Origin: Venturia oleaginea
Lineage: Eukaryota; Ascomycota; Dothideomycetes; Venturiales; Venturiaceae
Length of the DNA: 64,000 bases
Direction of reading: 5' to 3'
Assembly (NCBI GenBank): GCA_013176395.1
Contig: JABMLP010000009.1
Coordinates: 62,001 to 126,000, forward strand
The position numbers and the translations under genes are program-made. Of the stretch, positions 32,027 through 43,707 are shown piece after piece; within the stretch, counting starts at the first letter, position 1; each line of letters starts with the position of its first letter. The notes under the pieces were generated by a model that was given only the letters and a program-made list of their open reading frames with translations, was not told where the DNA came from and searched no databases.

Positions 32027-33173
32027 TATATACGGCGCAAGAAGTAAGCCACCATAGCCATCCTTTTTCGAGTATCCAGCATCTGCTAACCAAAACCTAC
32101 CGCGAGGTGAATTCATTAGGCCTTCTTGACGAGCAGCATTGAACACAGTCGCGTCATGAGCGGTTCCCTCCCATCCTCCGTACACCAACTTGAAGTTCAT
32201 ATCGAAATCTACAACCCCGAGGACACAAGGAAGCCTTTGCGACAACGAAAAGCGCTATCCTCACCATCTCGGTCGCAATCTTTGCCCTTCACGGAACAAT
32301 ATATCAAGGTCCCGTCTACAGCACCGATACAATCGTCGAAATAGGGTGACATCTTGCCCGGCAGCTCCAGAATCTTCGCTGGGATCGGAATGTCCTCGTC
32401 AGGTTCGTACATTTTGATGTTATGAGCTGCTAGTTTCACCAAGGCGTTCAGTACTTCGTGGAAGAATGTCGATACTTGGCTGACACCAAGCTTCCAGTGA
32501 GCCCCAGCAGTTCGCATTGGACACCTTGAGCCGGCGATATACAAGAAGATTCCGAGTTTGGCATCCAAGCCGACATGTCGCGACCTCTCGAGCTTGGTGT
32601 TGTCCTTGAGCCACTTCGTAAGTGACTCGAATTGGTACCGGGTAAGTCGTGTCTCTGTACGTAGAGTTTCTGGATGACCTTGTAACAGCTCCGCTATAAG
32701 TTCATTCGCATAGCCAAGGTCGGTGAACTGCTGTATTCGATTGCGGCGTCTCCACAAGGCCCGCCGCCTCCCACGCTCAATACGAGTCTTCGCACGCTCG
32801 AAATTGCCGACCTCATTGCGCAGAATATACCGGATGAACTCATCGATCACTGCCTCCCTCTCATCATAATCAGACTCGTCGGTAGGTGGGCTGTTGCAGT
32901 TGCTCATAATGTGTGGTTTTTAAGGTGTTGCACGGCGATCTGGCAGAATTTTTCGTGCATATTGGCGTAGCCAAAAAGGTCGAATAGAATATGCAGATTT
33001 CATATGGAGCACTGATTGGCTGCAGTCAAATAGCCGCGCTGAATTCTACGTATTCTGCATATTGCATATTCTGCATATTGGGGCTAGAAAACTCTCGAAC
33101 ACGTCGCTAATCTCGAGGCCATATGCAGAAAATCTCCATATTTGCATATTGTATAGAGTTCTCGAACACCCCC
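32027..33173 (-). pseudogene. PIF/Harbinger transposon copy B, 3'-truncated transposase
   Basis: The terminus GGGGGTGTTCGAGAACTC (reverse strand, ending 33173) is followed by TTA, a normal Harbinger target site. The leader and transposase match copy A closely from ATG 32907. A 7-bp deletion near 32225 (copy A has GCGCAGAA inside CTTCCTTGCGCAGAATGTCC) shifts the frame in RKGFLAQNVLG. The coding similarity ends at LLLAPYI (about 32027), where the LINE tail begins. The remainder of the transposase, including the catalytic Glu, is absent on the other side of the LINE, so the LINE marks a deletion or rearrangement, not a simple insertion. Confidence 0.85.
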
Positions 33174-33286
33174 TTAACAGCCAGCGCTTTGAGAAGGGTG
33201 ATCCTGGTCCCGTCTATTCTACAGTCTATCGTACATAAAAACCGTCAAATTCCATCAAGCTACTCAATCACGCCTGCTGCGCGCGG

Positions 33287-35058
33287 CTACGAACCTTCGA
33301 CATGAATTCCTGGGATACCCTTCAATCCCATGAAGCCAATGGCCTTTCTACTGAGACCGGGTGGAACACTACAACCCATGGCTTCCGAGAACGCATTAGC
33401 CTCCTTCACCAATGCTATCTTGTCCTTCTTGAACAGGAGCGTTGCATTGAAACCAAGCCAAGCCGTGTATGCCCTTCCCTTCACTACGTCATCCAGGTTT
33501 TCGAACTGGCGAGTAAGCTGTGGAGCTGCTGCCCTGGCTTTCTCATGAATGGCTTCGCTCTCTGGATGCGACGTTATGGGCAACGTCTTGTTTTGATTGA
33601 GAAAGACTGATTCCGCTTTCGTCAGAAGGATCGTTGCTCTGCCACTATTTCCAGCACGAGCTGTTCTTCCTACTCGATGGATGTATTGCTCGCCGCTGGA
33701 TGGCAAGCCTACCTGGGCTACAAGCCCAACGTTGGGAAAGTCCATGCCCCGTCCTGCGGAATTGTCAACAACGTCCTCCTATGCAAACCATGTGTGCAAA
33801 TTTACCAACAACGTCTGAAGCAAACAGAATGCCTTTCTTGGTGGTCTTGAATGCCTCGGTTGTTCTCGTCCTTTGAGGTTGGCCCATACGTGACTGCATC
33901 TGATAGACTGGAATCCCAGGAATGATATCGGTGAATAGGTCGTACAAAAGTCGAGTTTTGTTTGCAGTAGAGCTGAACACAATTGCTTTGAAGTCGTCGG
34001 GAGCGGCTTGATGTCTAGAACCTGTTAGATCTGAAGCGAACAATGGATTTTCAATAAAAACCTACTCCGTCTGAAGAAAAGCCTGGATAAGGCCGAACGT
34101 GTCTTTGATATCAGGTATGATGATTGAATGTTGAGGAACACTGACACTTGTCGGTGGCTCATTTTCGTCAATCGTTGAGATATGCGTGTAGCCTGGAGCA
34201 AGAAGATGATGAACAACATCTTTGATCTTGGATGGTAGAGTAGCTGAAAACAATAGTCCTTGCCATCCCTCAGACTTTGGCGGAATATGCTTCAAGATCT
34301 TTTTGACAGAGATGAAATGTCCTGTCTCAAGCATCGAGTCTGCCTCATCAAGAATGACTGTGCGGATATTTGCAAATTTCTTCCTGGTGTTTGGGTCTGA
34401 GAGATAATCTACTAGTCGTCCAGGAGTTGCAACGAGCACAGCAGGGTTTCCGTTCATGAATTTATGCAAGCTCGAGACTTTTGCAGTTCCACCGAAAGCG
34501 GTATGACAACTTAAAGGTGTTGGAAGAGAAGCAGTAAGCTTATCACATTCTTTCGCAATCTGCATAGCCAGCTCGCGAGTGGGCGATATTATGAGAATCC
34601 CAACTTGGCCAGACGGCAGTTTAGGCCCGGTAAGCAGATTTTGCAGTGCTGGTAGGAGAAAAGCAATGGTCTTTCCTGTCCCGGTCTTAGCCTGGACAAG
34701 AGCGTCATCTTTGACATTTCCCATCTCTGTCAAAACTTTGTGCTGCACCCTAACCTTTGTTAGGTTGCATTCCCTGGAGAGAGAAAGTTGATGATTATAC
34801 TTACTCGGTCATATGTCTAGATTCGTTAGCTGGGGACCTTAAACGTCTCATATTGACTCACTCGTATTTCATAGCCGTAATGGCCTTCAGAAGAGGCGGC
34901 TCAAGGATGCCGTTCATTGATTGAAAAGTTGGCGCTGTAGATACAGACGCATATAGCCGATTGCTGCCATTGGGACTCCATTTTGATGATCTCTGAGGAG
35001 GTAAAGTGGGCTGGGTCTTGAGTCTCAATAGACGGAGATGGAATTGAAGATTTCGCAT
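33287..35058 (-). CDS. DEAD-box ATP-dependent RNA helicase, probably mitochondrial
   Basis: Five exons sum to an exact frame of 522 residues: 35058-34862, 34816-34805, 34749-34066, 34014-33806 and 33753-33287. The second exon is only 12 nt and completes the Q-motif-like segment MKYEHMTEVQHKVL. Motifs: I AKTGTGKT, Ia PTRELA, GG/TPGR (VATPGR), II VILDEADSML, III LLFSATLPSK, IV AIVFSST, V VVGRGMDFPNV and VI HRVGRTARAG. The N-terminus is basic and hydroxylated (MRNLQFHLRLLRLKTQ), as in mitochondrial presequences. With the C-terminal block AYTAWLGFNATLL this points to an MSS116-like organellar RNA helicase. Such proteins unwind or remodel group I/II introns and mRNAs; the exact ortholog is uncertain. 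The 3' end lies about 110 bp from Harbinger B. Confidence 0.88.
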
Positions 35059-35381
35059 GTTGTTGTGATGAAGGAAAAATATATTCCTATTTTGTTGTAA
35101 ATTTAGCGGTTTCTAGCGCTAGAACATTAACCCCTGATATCACGAGTTCCAATTCCCACTCTATTTCTTGACTTCACATCTCATTCTGACTTTAAAAAGT
35201 ATTCCTGTTCATTTACAGTTTGAATTCTTCGCCGTTGCCAATATGGCAATTTGTCACGTGCTTTCCGAGGTCTTCTCGCCTCCTAAGCGACGTCGAATCG
35301 ACACAGAGCGCCCCCGCCTCCTTAGGTACGTCGGAGCGACAACAACTTCGCCATGAGCGGAGAAATCCCTACATATCTGGT

Positions 35382-37122
35382 ATGAGTGCTCTGGAACCGA
35401 GACCAAGCCAAGAAGCCCTGTTGGATCATTTCCCCATGCGACAATCTTATCGCGAGTCAATCGAAATGAAAGACACAGCGTCAGCTAAAGCGCCGGTAGA
35501 AACACAACAAGAAATCGCTTTCTCCATATCCGACACGAATGAGACTTCTGCCTCTCGTGGCATCGCCTTTGCAGGTGCACAAGAAGAGGCAGCTCAGCCG
35601 CACGTGGAACCGTTGCGACTCTACAAGAGACGTTTTTTCGGCCTTTTCCAGCTCGTTCTATTGAATATTATTGTTAGTTGGGATGTTAGCTATAAACTTT
35701 CTTTGCCGACCTGATACTCTTGCTTATGTACTAACACATCATCAGTGGCTTACTTTCTCGGCCTCTTCGAAAACATGTGCTCGATACTTCAATGTTACCG
35801 AAACGGCCATTAATTGGCTTAGCACTGCTTTTCTGTTCGCCTTTGCTGCTATCAGTCCGTAAGTACCGTCCCAACACCTACGCCATTGCATTTGTGCTAC
35901 CTTGATACAATCTGACCTATTCAGTCTGACTCTTAAAATGCTACATTGGGGACCAAAACCTGCGATATTGACTGCAAGTGGTCTGATCTTAACCGGAAAC
36001 TGGATTCGTTATGGTGGCGCAAGGAGTAACGGTTTTGGCGTGGTGATGTTTGGGCAAATTCTTATTGGTCTTGCCCAACCTTTCGTTCTCGCTGCGCCAA
36101 CGAGATACTCGGATTTATGGTTCACGGATCGAGGTCGGATTTCTGCCACAGCCGTGGCATCGCTAGCCAATCCTTTGGGCGGTGCGGTATGTCAAAATGA
36201 ACGTTTAGATAGATGGAAGTGACAAACTGACTCGAGAACAGCTTGGCCAATTGATCGGTCCCCTGTGGGCCACGAAACCTTCCGAAGTTCCGACCATGGT
36301 GCTCTATACAGCTATAATAGTAAGTGTCTCCCGACTCTACTGACCTATGCTAACCACCTCCAGTCCTCCCTCGCATCAATCCCATCCCTTTTCGTTCCCG
36401 CCAAACCTCCCACACCGCCAACAGCATCTTCATCCATGAAGAAGCCTGCTCTACGCGCCAGTCTCAACTCCCTAGCCAGCAACCCAACATTCTGGCTAGT
36501 CTTCGTAACATTCAGCGTCTACGTCGGATTCTTCAACGCAATCTCCTCCCTAATCAACCAAATTCTAGCGCCCTACGGCTTCAGCGAAGATCAAGCCGGC
36601 ATAGGCGGCGCAGTGCTAATCCTCGTCGGTCTCCTCTCCTCCGCCATCGTCTCGCCCATCATCGATCGAAACCACGCATACCTCATAACGATCAAACTCC
36701 TAGTCCCCGTCATCGGATTATCATACCTAGCCTTCATCTTCGCACCACCAACCGCAAATATCCCAGCACCCTACATTATCCTCGCCATCCTCGGCGCGGC
36801 ATCTTTCTCCCTCGTCCCTGTGGTTCTGGAATACCTCGTCGAGGTGACATGGCCCGCTAGCCCGGAAATCTCCTCGGTCCTAAACTGGACCGGCGGACAG
36901 ATCCTCGGCGCACTCTTCATCATAATCATGGGCGCCATGAAAGATACTGAGGGCAAAAATGGTCCAAAGAACAACATGCAGCATGCCCTCATTTTCGAGG
37001 CCGTCTTCGCGCTGGTCGTCGTCCCTCTACCTCTCATCATCGGCATCAAGAAGTTCGGCCTCGGAGATGTGGAGAACAGGAGATTCATGGTCGACGAGGG
37101 AGAAGGTCGCCCGATTGATTGA
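35382..37122 (+). CDS. MFS transporter, FLVCR-like
   Basis: Five exons give an unbroken 504-residue frame: 35382-35684, 35746-35858, 35925-36186, 36242-36319 and 36364-37122. A hydrophilic N-terminus of about 80 residues leads to [20 protein letters not shown] and the first loop WLTFS...[16 protein letters not shown], the signature of the fungal FLVCR/DIRC2-like branch of the major facilitator superfamily. Further membrane helices include [20 protein letters not shown] and [14 protein letters not shown] central cytoplasmic loop holds a Pro/Ser run ([13 protein letters not shown]). Animal relatives export haem or choline; the substrate here is unknown. The first in-frame ATG was used; an upstream exon around 35243 is possible. 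The exon codon bias (strong C-ending codons) becomes pronounced in the last exon. Confidence 0.78.
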
Positions 37123-37910
37123 AGAAAGAGATGCAACTTAGGCAGGCACTTTGGAAATATGGAGATGTACGTATACCCTCTGGATAAATTTGGAAAGTTA
37201 ACGTTCCTCACCTTCTGTTAAATATGCTTACGATGCTGCACAATCCATCGGCATGGTGAGACTGCATGACTAGCGGGGAAATTCGACTTCTCATTTCGCC
37301 CAGAAACAACCTTGTCTTCTCTATCTCTCATGAGTAACGCCCTTATTTTACAATGAAGCACACATGCACACGATATCACAGTTGGCTTATCAGGTGCGAA
37401 ATAACCTATTCAGCCACGAGGCGCTTGAATCGATGCTGATGACTGCGAATTTCTGGCAATGCTACCAAGTCTGGCCCATAGCACCAATTCGCGCTTGTAA
37501 TGCACTAATCTTCCTTGACAGCGACACATCAACATCCCATCACGAATTATACCCTGCCATCTCCCTCCTTGATTCTATGTCCGGTATAAGGGCTCCAAGA
37601 TCCGTTTTTTCCCTAAACAAGAGCTGACAGGTTTCGCGCCGTCACAAAAACGAAAACCCCCTTTCAACACTCGTTTTGACACGAAAACATGAACGTGTAA
37701 AAGGCACAGGAATCAAGATAAACTTGACTAGAATTTCGTGGCAATCATTAAGGTAAGAGAGAATTAGCTAGGAAAGGGTACAGTAAGACGTATGAGAAAA
37801 GGAAGCAGGGGATGAGACAACGCCAACAGACCAACTGGACGGACGGAGGACAAAGAAGCATACCACCAAACCAATCCCTGGAAATAAGAACGTAGCAATC
37901 TTGTCCCCAC
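37123..37910. other. Intergenic between convergent genes
   Basis: No gene or repeat recognised; expected to contain the 3' UTRs of the MFS and lysozyme-fold genes. Confidence 0.4.
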
Positions 37911-39412
37911 TCAACCAATCTGTCCATGAAACGAGTACTTGTCATCGCCGCAAAAGTCCGACATCAATCCATCCACTGGTCCACAAGTGTTCACCTCCAG
38001 AATATTTCGCCCCTCATCACACTTCGCGCAGCAAGTCCTCGAGTAAAAGCCACTAATGACCCGACCCATCATCCTATTGGCAATGTCGCTCGAGTAGCTG
38101 TTGGTACCGGTTGCAACAGCAGTGAGGTTGTTCTCATCATAGACATTTCCACTATTGTAGCCTCGTGCAATCAAGCCAATAACCTCTGGGTACTGTTGCC
38201 AGTATGTCGCAATGCCAGGACGTTGGAAAGGTGCCGCACAAACCCATTGACCACAAACGCCGAGAGAAACCATGGCGTAAATTTGGTCGGCTGTGCATTC
38301 GCCGATCGGAGTGTCGAGACAAGTGACCGAGCCGGGGATTTGGACTTGGAATGTTCCTCGCGAATTGCCTTGGTCACCGCTGTGTGGTCGAACGGATGCC
38401 TGGGATTCTTGCATCGCCATAGCAAAGACCAATTGTGGAGGTACGCCGACTTTTGTGCTCACATCGTGGATCGCGTTGACGAGGTCCTGAGTTTCTCGAA
38501 GGCTATTGCCTCCTTCGGGGTGCTTGGGCGTCTCCATCATCGCAGGCAAGTTGAGACAGACGAGGCAGGCGTAGGATTCGTAGAATGGTTGCCTTGCCCC
38601 GTTCCTCTGGTATCCCCATCTTGGTATATCCGTGGCGAAACGCAGGCATTGGCGAGGCTCGGATATGTGCTGCGAGCAGTGTTTGGAGCAGTCATTGGAG
38701 CACACTGTGACGGGCTCACCGTCTGGGTGGCCGAAGGGCTTAGTCAAATCTGGAACCATGATGGAACCAACGCGAGTTGGAACGGTGACAGTGAATGGCC
38801 CTGCTGGAAGATCCCATCTTTTGTGGACGATTGCTGTCGATGCACTGCTGGTGACCGTCTTCGCTTTGGTCGACATGGTCAATTTGGCTGGTGGATGTGG
38901 CTTGAGGGGGAACCTGGTGGGACCGGTGATGTTGACTGCAGCTGTGCCAACGCGTGGGCTCGCGATTGAGACAGTTGGGCGGACGGTTACTGTCGATGCA
39001 CTGGTGAAACTTCCCACTATGGCCAATATGCTTGGTGACTGTGACTTCTGGGTAGAACTGCAGGGACTGACGAAGTTGACTGCCGGAAAATCGACGAGTA
39101 GGTTTGCGGTTGGGACAGGTGAGCAAACAGTAGATGTTAAACTCGGCATGCTCCTGGTATATAAGAGGCTGATCGACATTTTGACTGGTGGATTTGACTG
39201 GTGGATCTCGACCTCGAATTCGAATCGCAAACAAGTTGGTGAATGTTTCAGGTAAGCTAGTAGCCGTAGTAACTTTGGAGTTTGTTGTGTTTGTGTATTT
39301 GGACTCCTATAACTATGGCCGTAATTGCGAGGCCGAGGGCTGCGAGACTACCAAGTGAGAAAAGAACGAAAAGGGGGATGAGGAGAGCTCTTGATTTATG
39401 AGCTTTGGACAT
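37911..39412 (-). CDS. Membrane-anchored protein with lysozyme-like (SLT-type) fold
   Basis: Exon 1 (39412-39274) encodes a signal-anchor helix, LLIPLFVLFSLGSLAALGLA, after MSKAHKSR. An intron 39273-39185 (donor GTTACT) fits the frame with exon 2 (39184-37911), total 470 residues, but this splice is my inference. A Ser/Thr/Pro-rich linker follows. From about residue 240 a Cys-rich globular domain contains LVNAIHDVSTKVGVPPQLVF and AMAMQESQASVRPH. The Glu after AMQ occupies the catalytic position of soluble lytic transglycosylase/lysozyme-like folds. It continues with GTFQVQIPG, a QQYPEVIGLIARGYNSG segment and paired cysteines. The likely location is cell surface or secreted after cleavage. Peptidoglycan or chitin-like cleavage would be the family expectation but is not shown. 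Confidence 0.65.
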
Positions 39413-40632
39413 GGAGACGGAAGAGTAGATCTGTTGTCAGAATGTTGAGCAAATAAACGATGTCGATGATGATGAGTATTGGTGAATATTGGTGAATGTT
39501 GTTGAGCTTGAGAAGAAGTTCTTGAAGAGAAGGGGGGAATAAAGTGTCCTCCCAGATACGCTAAGACTGTCTGGGTCGTGCTTGAAAGCAGAAGTTATAG
39601 CATCCCACCTGCAAGTTGGAGTGAGTGGCTCTGTCCGTTGAGACTTAATTCACGCAGCACTCGATTCAATTCGACAGTGGCTCTCTCGAGACCAAGATCA
39701 CAAAATGTCTGCCCACGTACAACTGAAACCCGCCAGAAAAGTCTCAAACTAATACGAAATCAGTTACTTCCCCAAACCTCTAAGATCGGCCGTCTTCTGG
39801 GGACAAGAACCGGTGCGAGGGATGCCGCTATGTTCTGTGATTGCCTTTTTTGCTCCATGCTCTTGCCAGCAAGTCGATACTCCGCGGAACATCGTCGAAA
39901 CGAGACGACAAACGGAAGGAAACAACACCCGTTGCAATCAATGGCGGGCAGCGCTCTGAGCCTGCGAACGGTATTTATGAATTGATACATGGCATTTCGA
40001 CAACGATACCGCCAAGGATCTGGCAGTTTGCAACAGAAAATGGAAGGAAAGTTAGATCTAGATCAGCGTTCAAAATGATGCTTCAAGCGATCGGATGTGG
40101 TTGCTCGAACCATCTGCAGCGTTTTCTGGGGCACCCTACCTAGGTAACGATGGGAAAGTGATGGGATACGCAACTGCTGAGAATGTTAGGCAGGCACTGA
40201 ATTCGACGGATAAGAAGGAAGAATAATGAAGATTGTGTGTATCACTATTGTACGAACCTCAGGCAAGTTTGTGAGCCTATGTTGCAGAAATTAGCTTTCT
40301 GCAGAATCATCTCAATGGACGTGCGATGAACAAGAAGTAACAACAGCGATGTCAAGTGGAATGCTAAATCAAAATGATCCATCAAAGTGTTCTTGGGTCC
40401 TCTGTTAGACATTTATCGCGAATAATTGGTAGAATACAAAACGCTCTCGAAGCTAGGATCTGAATTTCGACAGTCCCTTTCGACTTGCAAGACAGCTCTG
40501 AGACGTGCGAAGCCTAGCGTCATTTCTGGCCATTGCCTTGTGAGGTACTCCGTCCTCGACCGCCCATCCTGATCCAGTTGGTGATAATTAATGATTCTAC
40601 ATCTCCCGAGTTAAGTTAGTATTTGTCTTGCT
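39413..40632. other. Intergenic, no gene seen
   Basis: Upstream region of the lysozyme-fold gene (GATGATGAGTATTGGTGAAT-like repeats near 39465) followed by unremarkable sequence. Frames at 39578-40143 have no domain. Confidence 0.4.
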
Positions 40633-41891
40633 TCACCACGATTTGCCAGTCTTTAATAACATACCTCGCACTCTTGACTGCTTCTTGTGCCTACCCATGT
40701 AAGAGGTGTACCAGGTTGGCTGGCCATGCGTAACACGACAATCTTTGTCCCATTGCTTGAGCTGGTTGTGCCGCCAGTACACATCATCCTCATCAAGTTT
40801 CTCATCTCTATACGTCTTGTGCTTGCTAGCATTCGTACAGTCTAGACAAAGCCCATCGAAATAGGTGTTAACTGTTTTCACAGCGTTGGCAATCTGACGG
40901 CTGTAGTCCTGTCTGCAGTCACCACAGAACTCGCTTGGCACAGTATAGCCGAAGTTCTTGAAAAGAGACAGGATGTCGTTCGCAGAATTCTTGTGCCAAG
41001 TCTCCTCCAAAGGGTAGGCTCGTGTACGTTGAAGAGCTCTCTCGTAGCTGGCGACAGTGTCTGCACGACATGCGCATGGGCTTATGTCCTTGAACTTACA
41101 GTTGCATGCGGGAAGGGCGCCTGATTTAAGTGGCCTACGACCACATGGCAGTTGAATGTAAGAAGACGGTTGATTGGTTTCCACGACTCGCGGTGGAGAA
41201 TTGTCCGGAGCCGTCCGCGAGCTGCATTGAGCTGTTCTGTCACGACTTAAGTGGGTATTATAAGCAGTGATATCGTGTAGGACTTACGAATGACAAGGGG
41301 TTGCAGATGCATTGTTCGGCAGTCAGAGGGATTATTCTCATGGGCGTACCCTAGAATCTGGTAGACACAATCTTTTGTGGCCCTGAGAAATTTTGGAGCG
41401 TGGTTGAATTTGTGGCAGGGATAAAGCATCTGTTCTGGAGAATTTTTTTATCGATGTCTTTGCTGTTGGCGGCATACCAGCCAGCGAACCACTCTTCAAA
41501 AACCCTCGTGAGAACGTTGGCGAAGTCAAAGAACCTAGCAAGCGACCATATATGGGTATAGCGATAGGCATAAGCAGATTCCGGCTTCCCGTGGGCTACG
41601 AAGAAGAAAGCGGCTAGGGCGTTGGCATCTTCATCCTCGATGTTCATAGTGTTCTCTCGTGCTTCTTTGAAGTAGCCCCCGAGCGAGTTTGTCATGGCGA
41701 TCGTCTTCGGCTGGGAGGTTGATCAACGTGGATCGGTCAACTCTGAATCGGGCGACTGGAATGTAATCGTATTTCTGGCCTTCTGGCGGTGGTGGGTAAA
41801 TTTTCTTAGACTTCGTCAATATGACAACTAAATCGCCGTCGAGCGCGATGATGTGCAAAGGAGGCTCTGGGGCATCGGGCTTGACCTCCAT
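40633..41891 (-). pseudogene. BTB/POZ-like fungal gene with several frameshifts
   Basis: The protein pattern of the large fungal BTB-like family is clear but split over frames. 41891-41700 gives HIIALDGDLVVILTKS and FRVDRSTLINLPA. From 41695 another frame gives MTNSLGGYFKEA and ANALAAFFFVAHGK. Near 41430 a further frame carries MLYPCHKFNHAPKFLRATKD, then, after a good intron with a GTAAGT donor (about 41290-41230), EQLNAARGRLRTILHRE. The C-terminal CNCKFKDISPCACR, YPLEETWHKNSANDIL and TYFDGLCLDCTNASK lie in yet another frame ending at 40633. At least three joins lack plausible splice sites, so the gene is probably dead unless the sequence has indel errors. Such BTB proteins are often substrate adaptors of unknown targets. 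Confidence 0.7.
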
Positions 41892-42670
41892 GGCAGCGAA
41901 GAGTGCGGCGTGAGATATAGCGAGAGTAAGTAAGTGTAGTGTTATAAGTTATAGCAAAAGATGCGAGTGAAGAGCCTCACTTCATACGATTAGAAGCTAA
42001 CGAATTCGACCGTGATTGTTGAAAAAAAGGTCAAACATCACACCAGCTGGCCGGGTGACCATACAGTATATCCTATAATCGCAACTTCCCACCTCTTCCA
42101 AAGCCACAGCCGTAGACAAATTATCAAGCATCCCTTCCCTTCCCATTCCCACCTCCAGTTAACAAGTATGAGCCAAACCCAGCGATCTTTTCAGGCGATT
42201 GCGAAGCCAGCTCGGTGTCGCCGTGCCAATTGCAGTTCTCAAGTCCGAAGTTGACATATCATCCATTTCGTATCCCCAGACGATTGTCTTTCGACACAGT
42301 TATCTGTGTGGCGACAGGGACTTCGCTATCGAGAATAGCAAAGGCAGCCAAGCTCAGCAGTCTCAGAACCCGGGCCGTGTCCAAACTCAAGTACGAGTCT
42401 TTCGAAAGGTGATAAGAACGTAGTCCTATTCCAATCCAGATACCATCACAATTTCTAACTCAAGCTGAGGAAAGGTAGTACCCACAAACCTGTTCGCTTT
42501 TCCGAAAACACCCATTTTCAGTATTTGTGAGTCTCTCCAGCAATTCCCAATATCCCCAACACTGCTCCTGATAAAACATCCGATGTGTATGCAATCCCAT
42601 TTATTCACATAACGCCATTACTAATGTCAAGCCCAGTAATTGACAATAATCCCGTCAGCCTGCAAGCCCC
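41892..42670. other. Intergenic, possible tiny genes but none supportable
   Basis: Forward frames around 42168-42423 are open for 60-80 codons and have GT/AG pairs nearby but show no domain. Nothing further recognised. Confidence 0.3.
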
Positions 42671-43707
42671 CTACCGATTGACTGCCGTGAATCCTCCGCC
42701 ACTTGCAGCGAAACCTGGAGCTCCCGCCTCGGTCATCTCAACATCTTGTCCATTAGATTCTCCTTGTGGTGGTCTGTATCCTTCAGCCGCTTGTTCCGGC
42801 GGCCCCTCGCCATTCTCTCGCCTCGCGTCATAGCCAGGAGTATATCCAGTCGGCGGCTGACCACCCGGTCCAGAAGGCAGATATTGTGCAAGAGGTGGTA
42901 ATACCCCTCCTGGCGCACCACCTGGCGCACCATTCATAGAAGTTGGCCCTGCAGTTGGATGAGCAGGTAGCAAGGCTGGTGGTGTCGTTATTGGGGGTCC
43001 TGGATATCCAGCAAAGAACTGCTGATTGAGACGATTAGCGGTGGCATCAGGGGTTTGCCTGCTGTGAGAGGAGATTAGGAAAGCGCCGTGTGAGGGACCA
43101 GAAGAAGGAGAAGCGTGGTTTCCAGCGACCACGGACGCCGGAGCGCTCGGAGGAGGAGTGGCTTTGAAACGGTGACCCCGTTTGGAGCGGAGAGGTTTGT
43201 CTTGCGGCTTTGGAACAGTTTGATGAGAACATTGCCTTGACGATTGAGGGAAGGGAGAGTGATATGTAGTATAACTCACTGTGGGAGGTGGGCTATTGCT
43301 CTGGTCGCTGTCGTCTGGGTTCTCCTTCATTGTCTGTGCTATCTTCTCTAGCAGAAAGCCTCGTTCCAGGCGCATCTTAAGTATGGCGCGCTCTGATCGC
43401 ATCTTCCGAACGCGCAGGGAATCGTTGCTCTCTTCGATCTCGTTGATGCGCCGCTTGAGCTCGATACATTTACGGTAGTATGCGGTTTCGACAGAGGGAG
43501 GAAGAGGACTGTTTGCAGAGACGCCGTGCATGACGCGATCTAAAGGTTTTTCCGTTAGGTATTCTGATGTTCCTTAATTCTTGAAAGCAATCTTGTTTCG
43601 TTTTCCAAGTGGATGGTTCGTCTATGGAGTCCTAGCCATCATTGGACATGGTGAACGTTGAACTGACCTTTGATAGCCCACTCGGGCATCTTGTTACCAG
43701 CCTGCAT
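42671..43707 (-). CDS. INO80 complex subunit F-like protein
   Basis: Two exons (43707-43668 and 43539-42671, intron GTCAGT...TTTAG) give 302 residues starting MQAGNKMPEWAIKDRVMHGV. Residues 25-75 form a conserved charged helix pair, YYRKCIELKRRINEIEESND followed by SLRVRKMRSERAILKMRLER and GFLLEKI. This resembles the coiled domain of INO80F/TFPT-type subunits of the INO80 chromatin remodeller. A short basic patch (KPLRSKRGHRFK) and a long Pro/Gly-rich disordered tail follow, ending EMTEAGAPGFAASGGGFTAV. A nuclear role in chromatin remodelling is the family expectation. The assignment rests on the helix only. It could instead belong to another coiled-coil chromatin protein. Confidence 0.6.

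Noticed and set aside
16213..33173. Starship giant transposon or secondary-metabolite cluster
   Set aside because: No DUF3435 tyrosine recombinase, no cargo genes and no synthase were found. The region is a stack of ordinary transposons.
37926..39255. Forward frames of 347 and 207 codons
   Set aside because: They are exact antisense shadows of the lysozyme-fold gene, which has a signal anchor and a domain.
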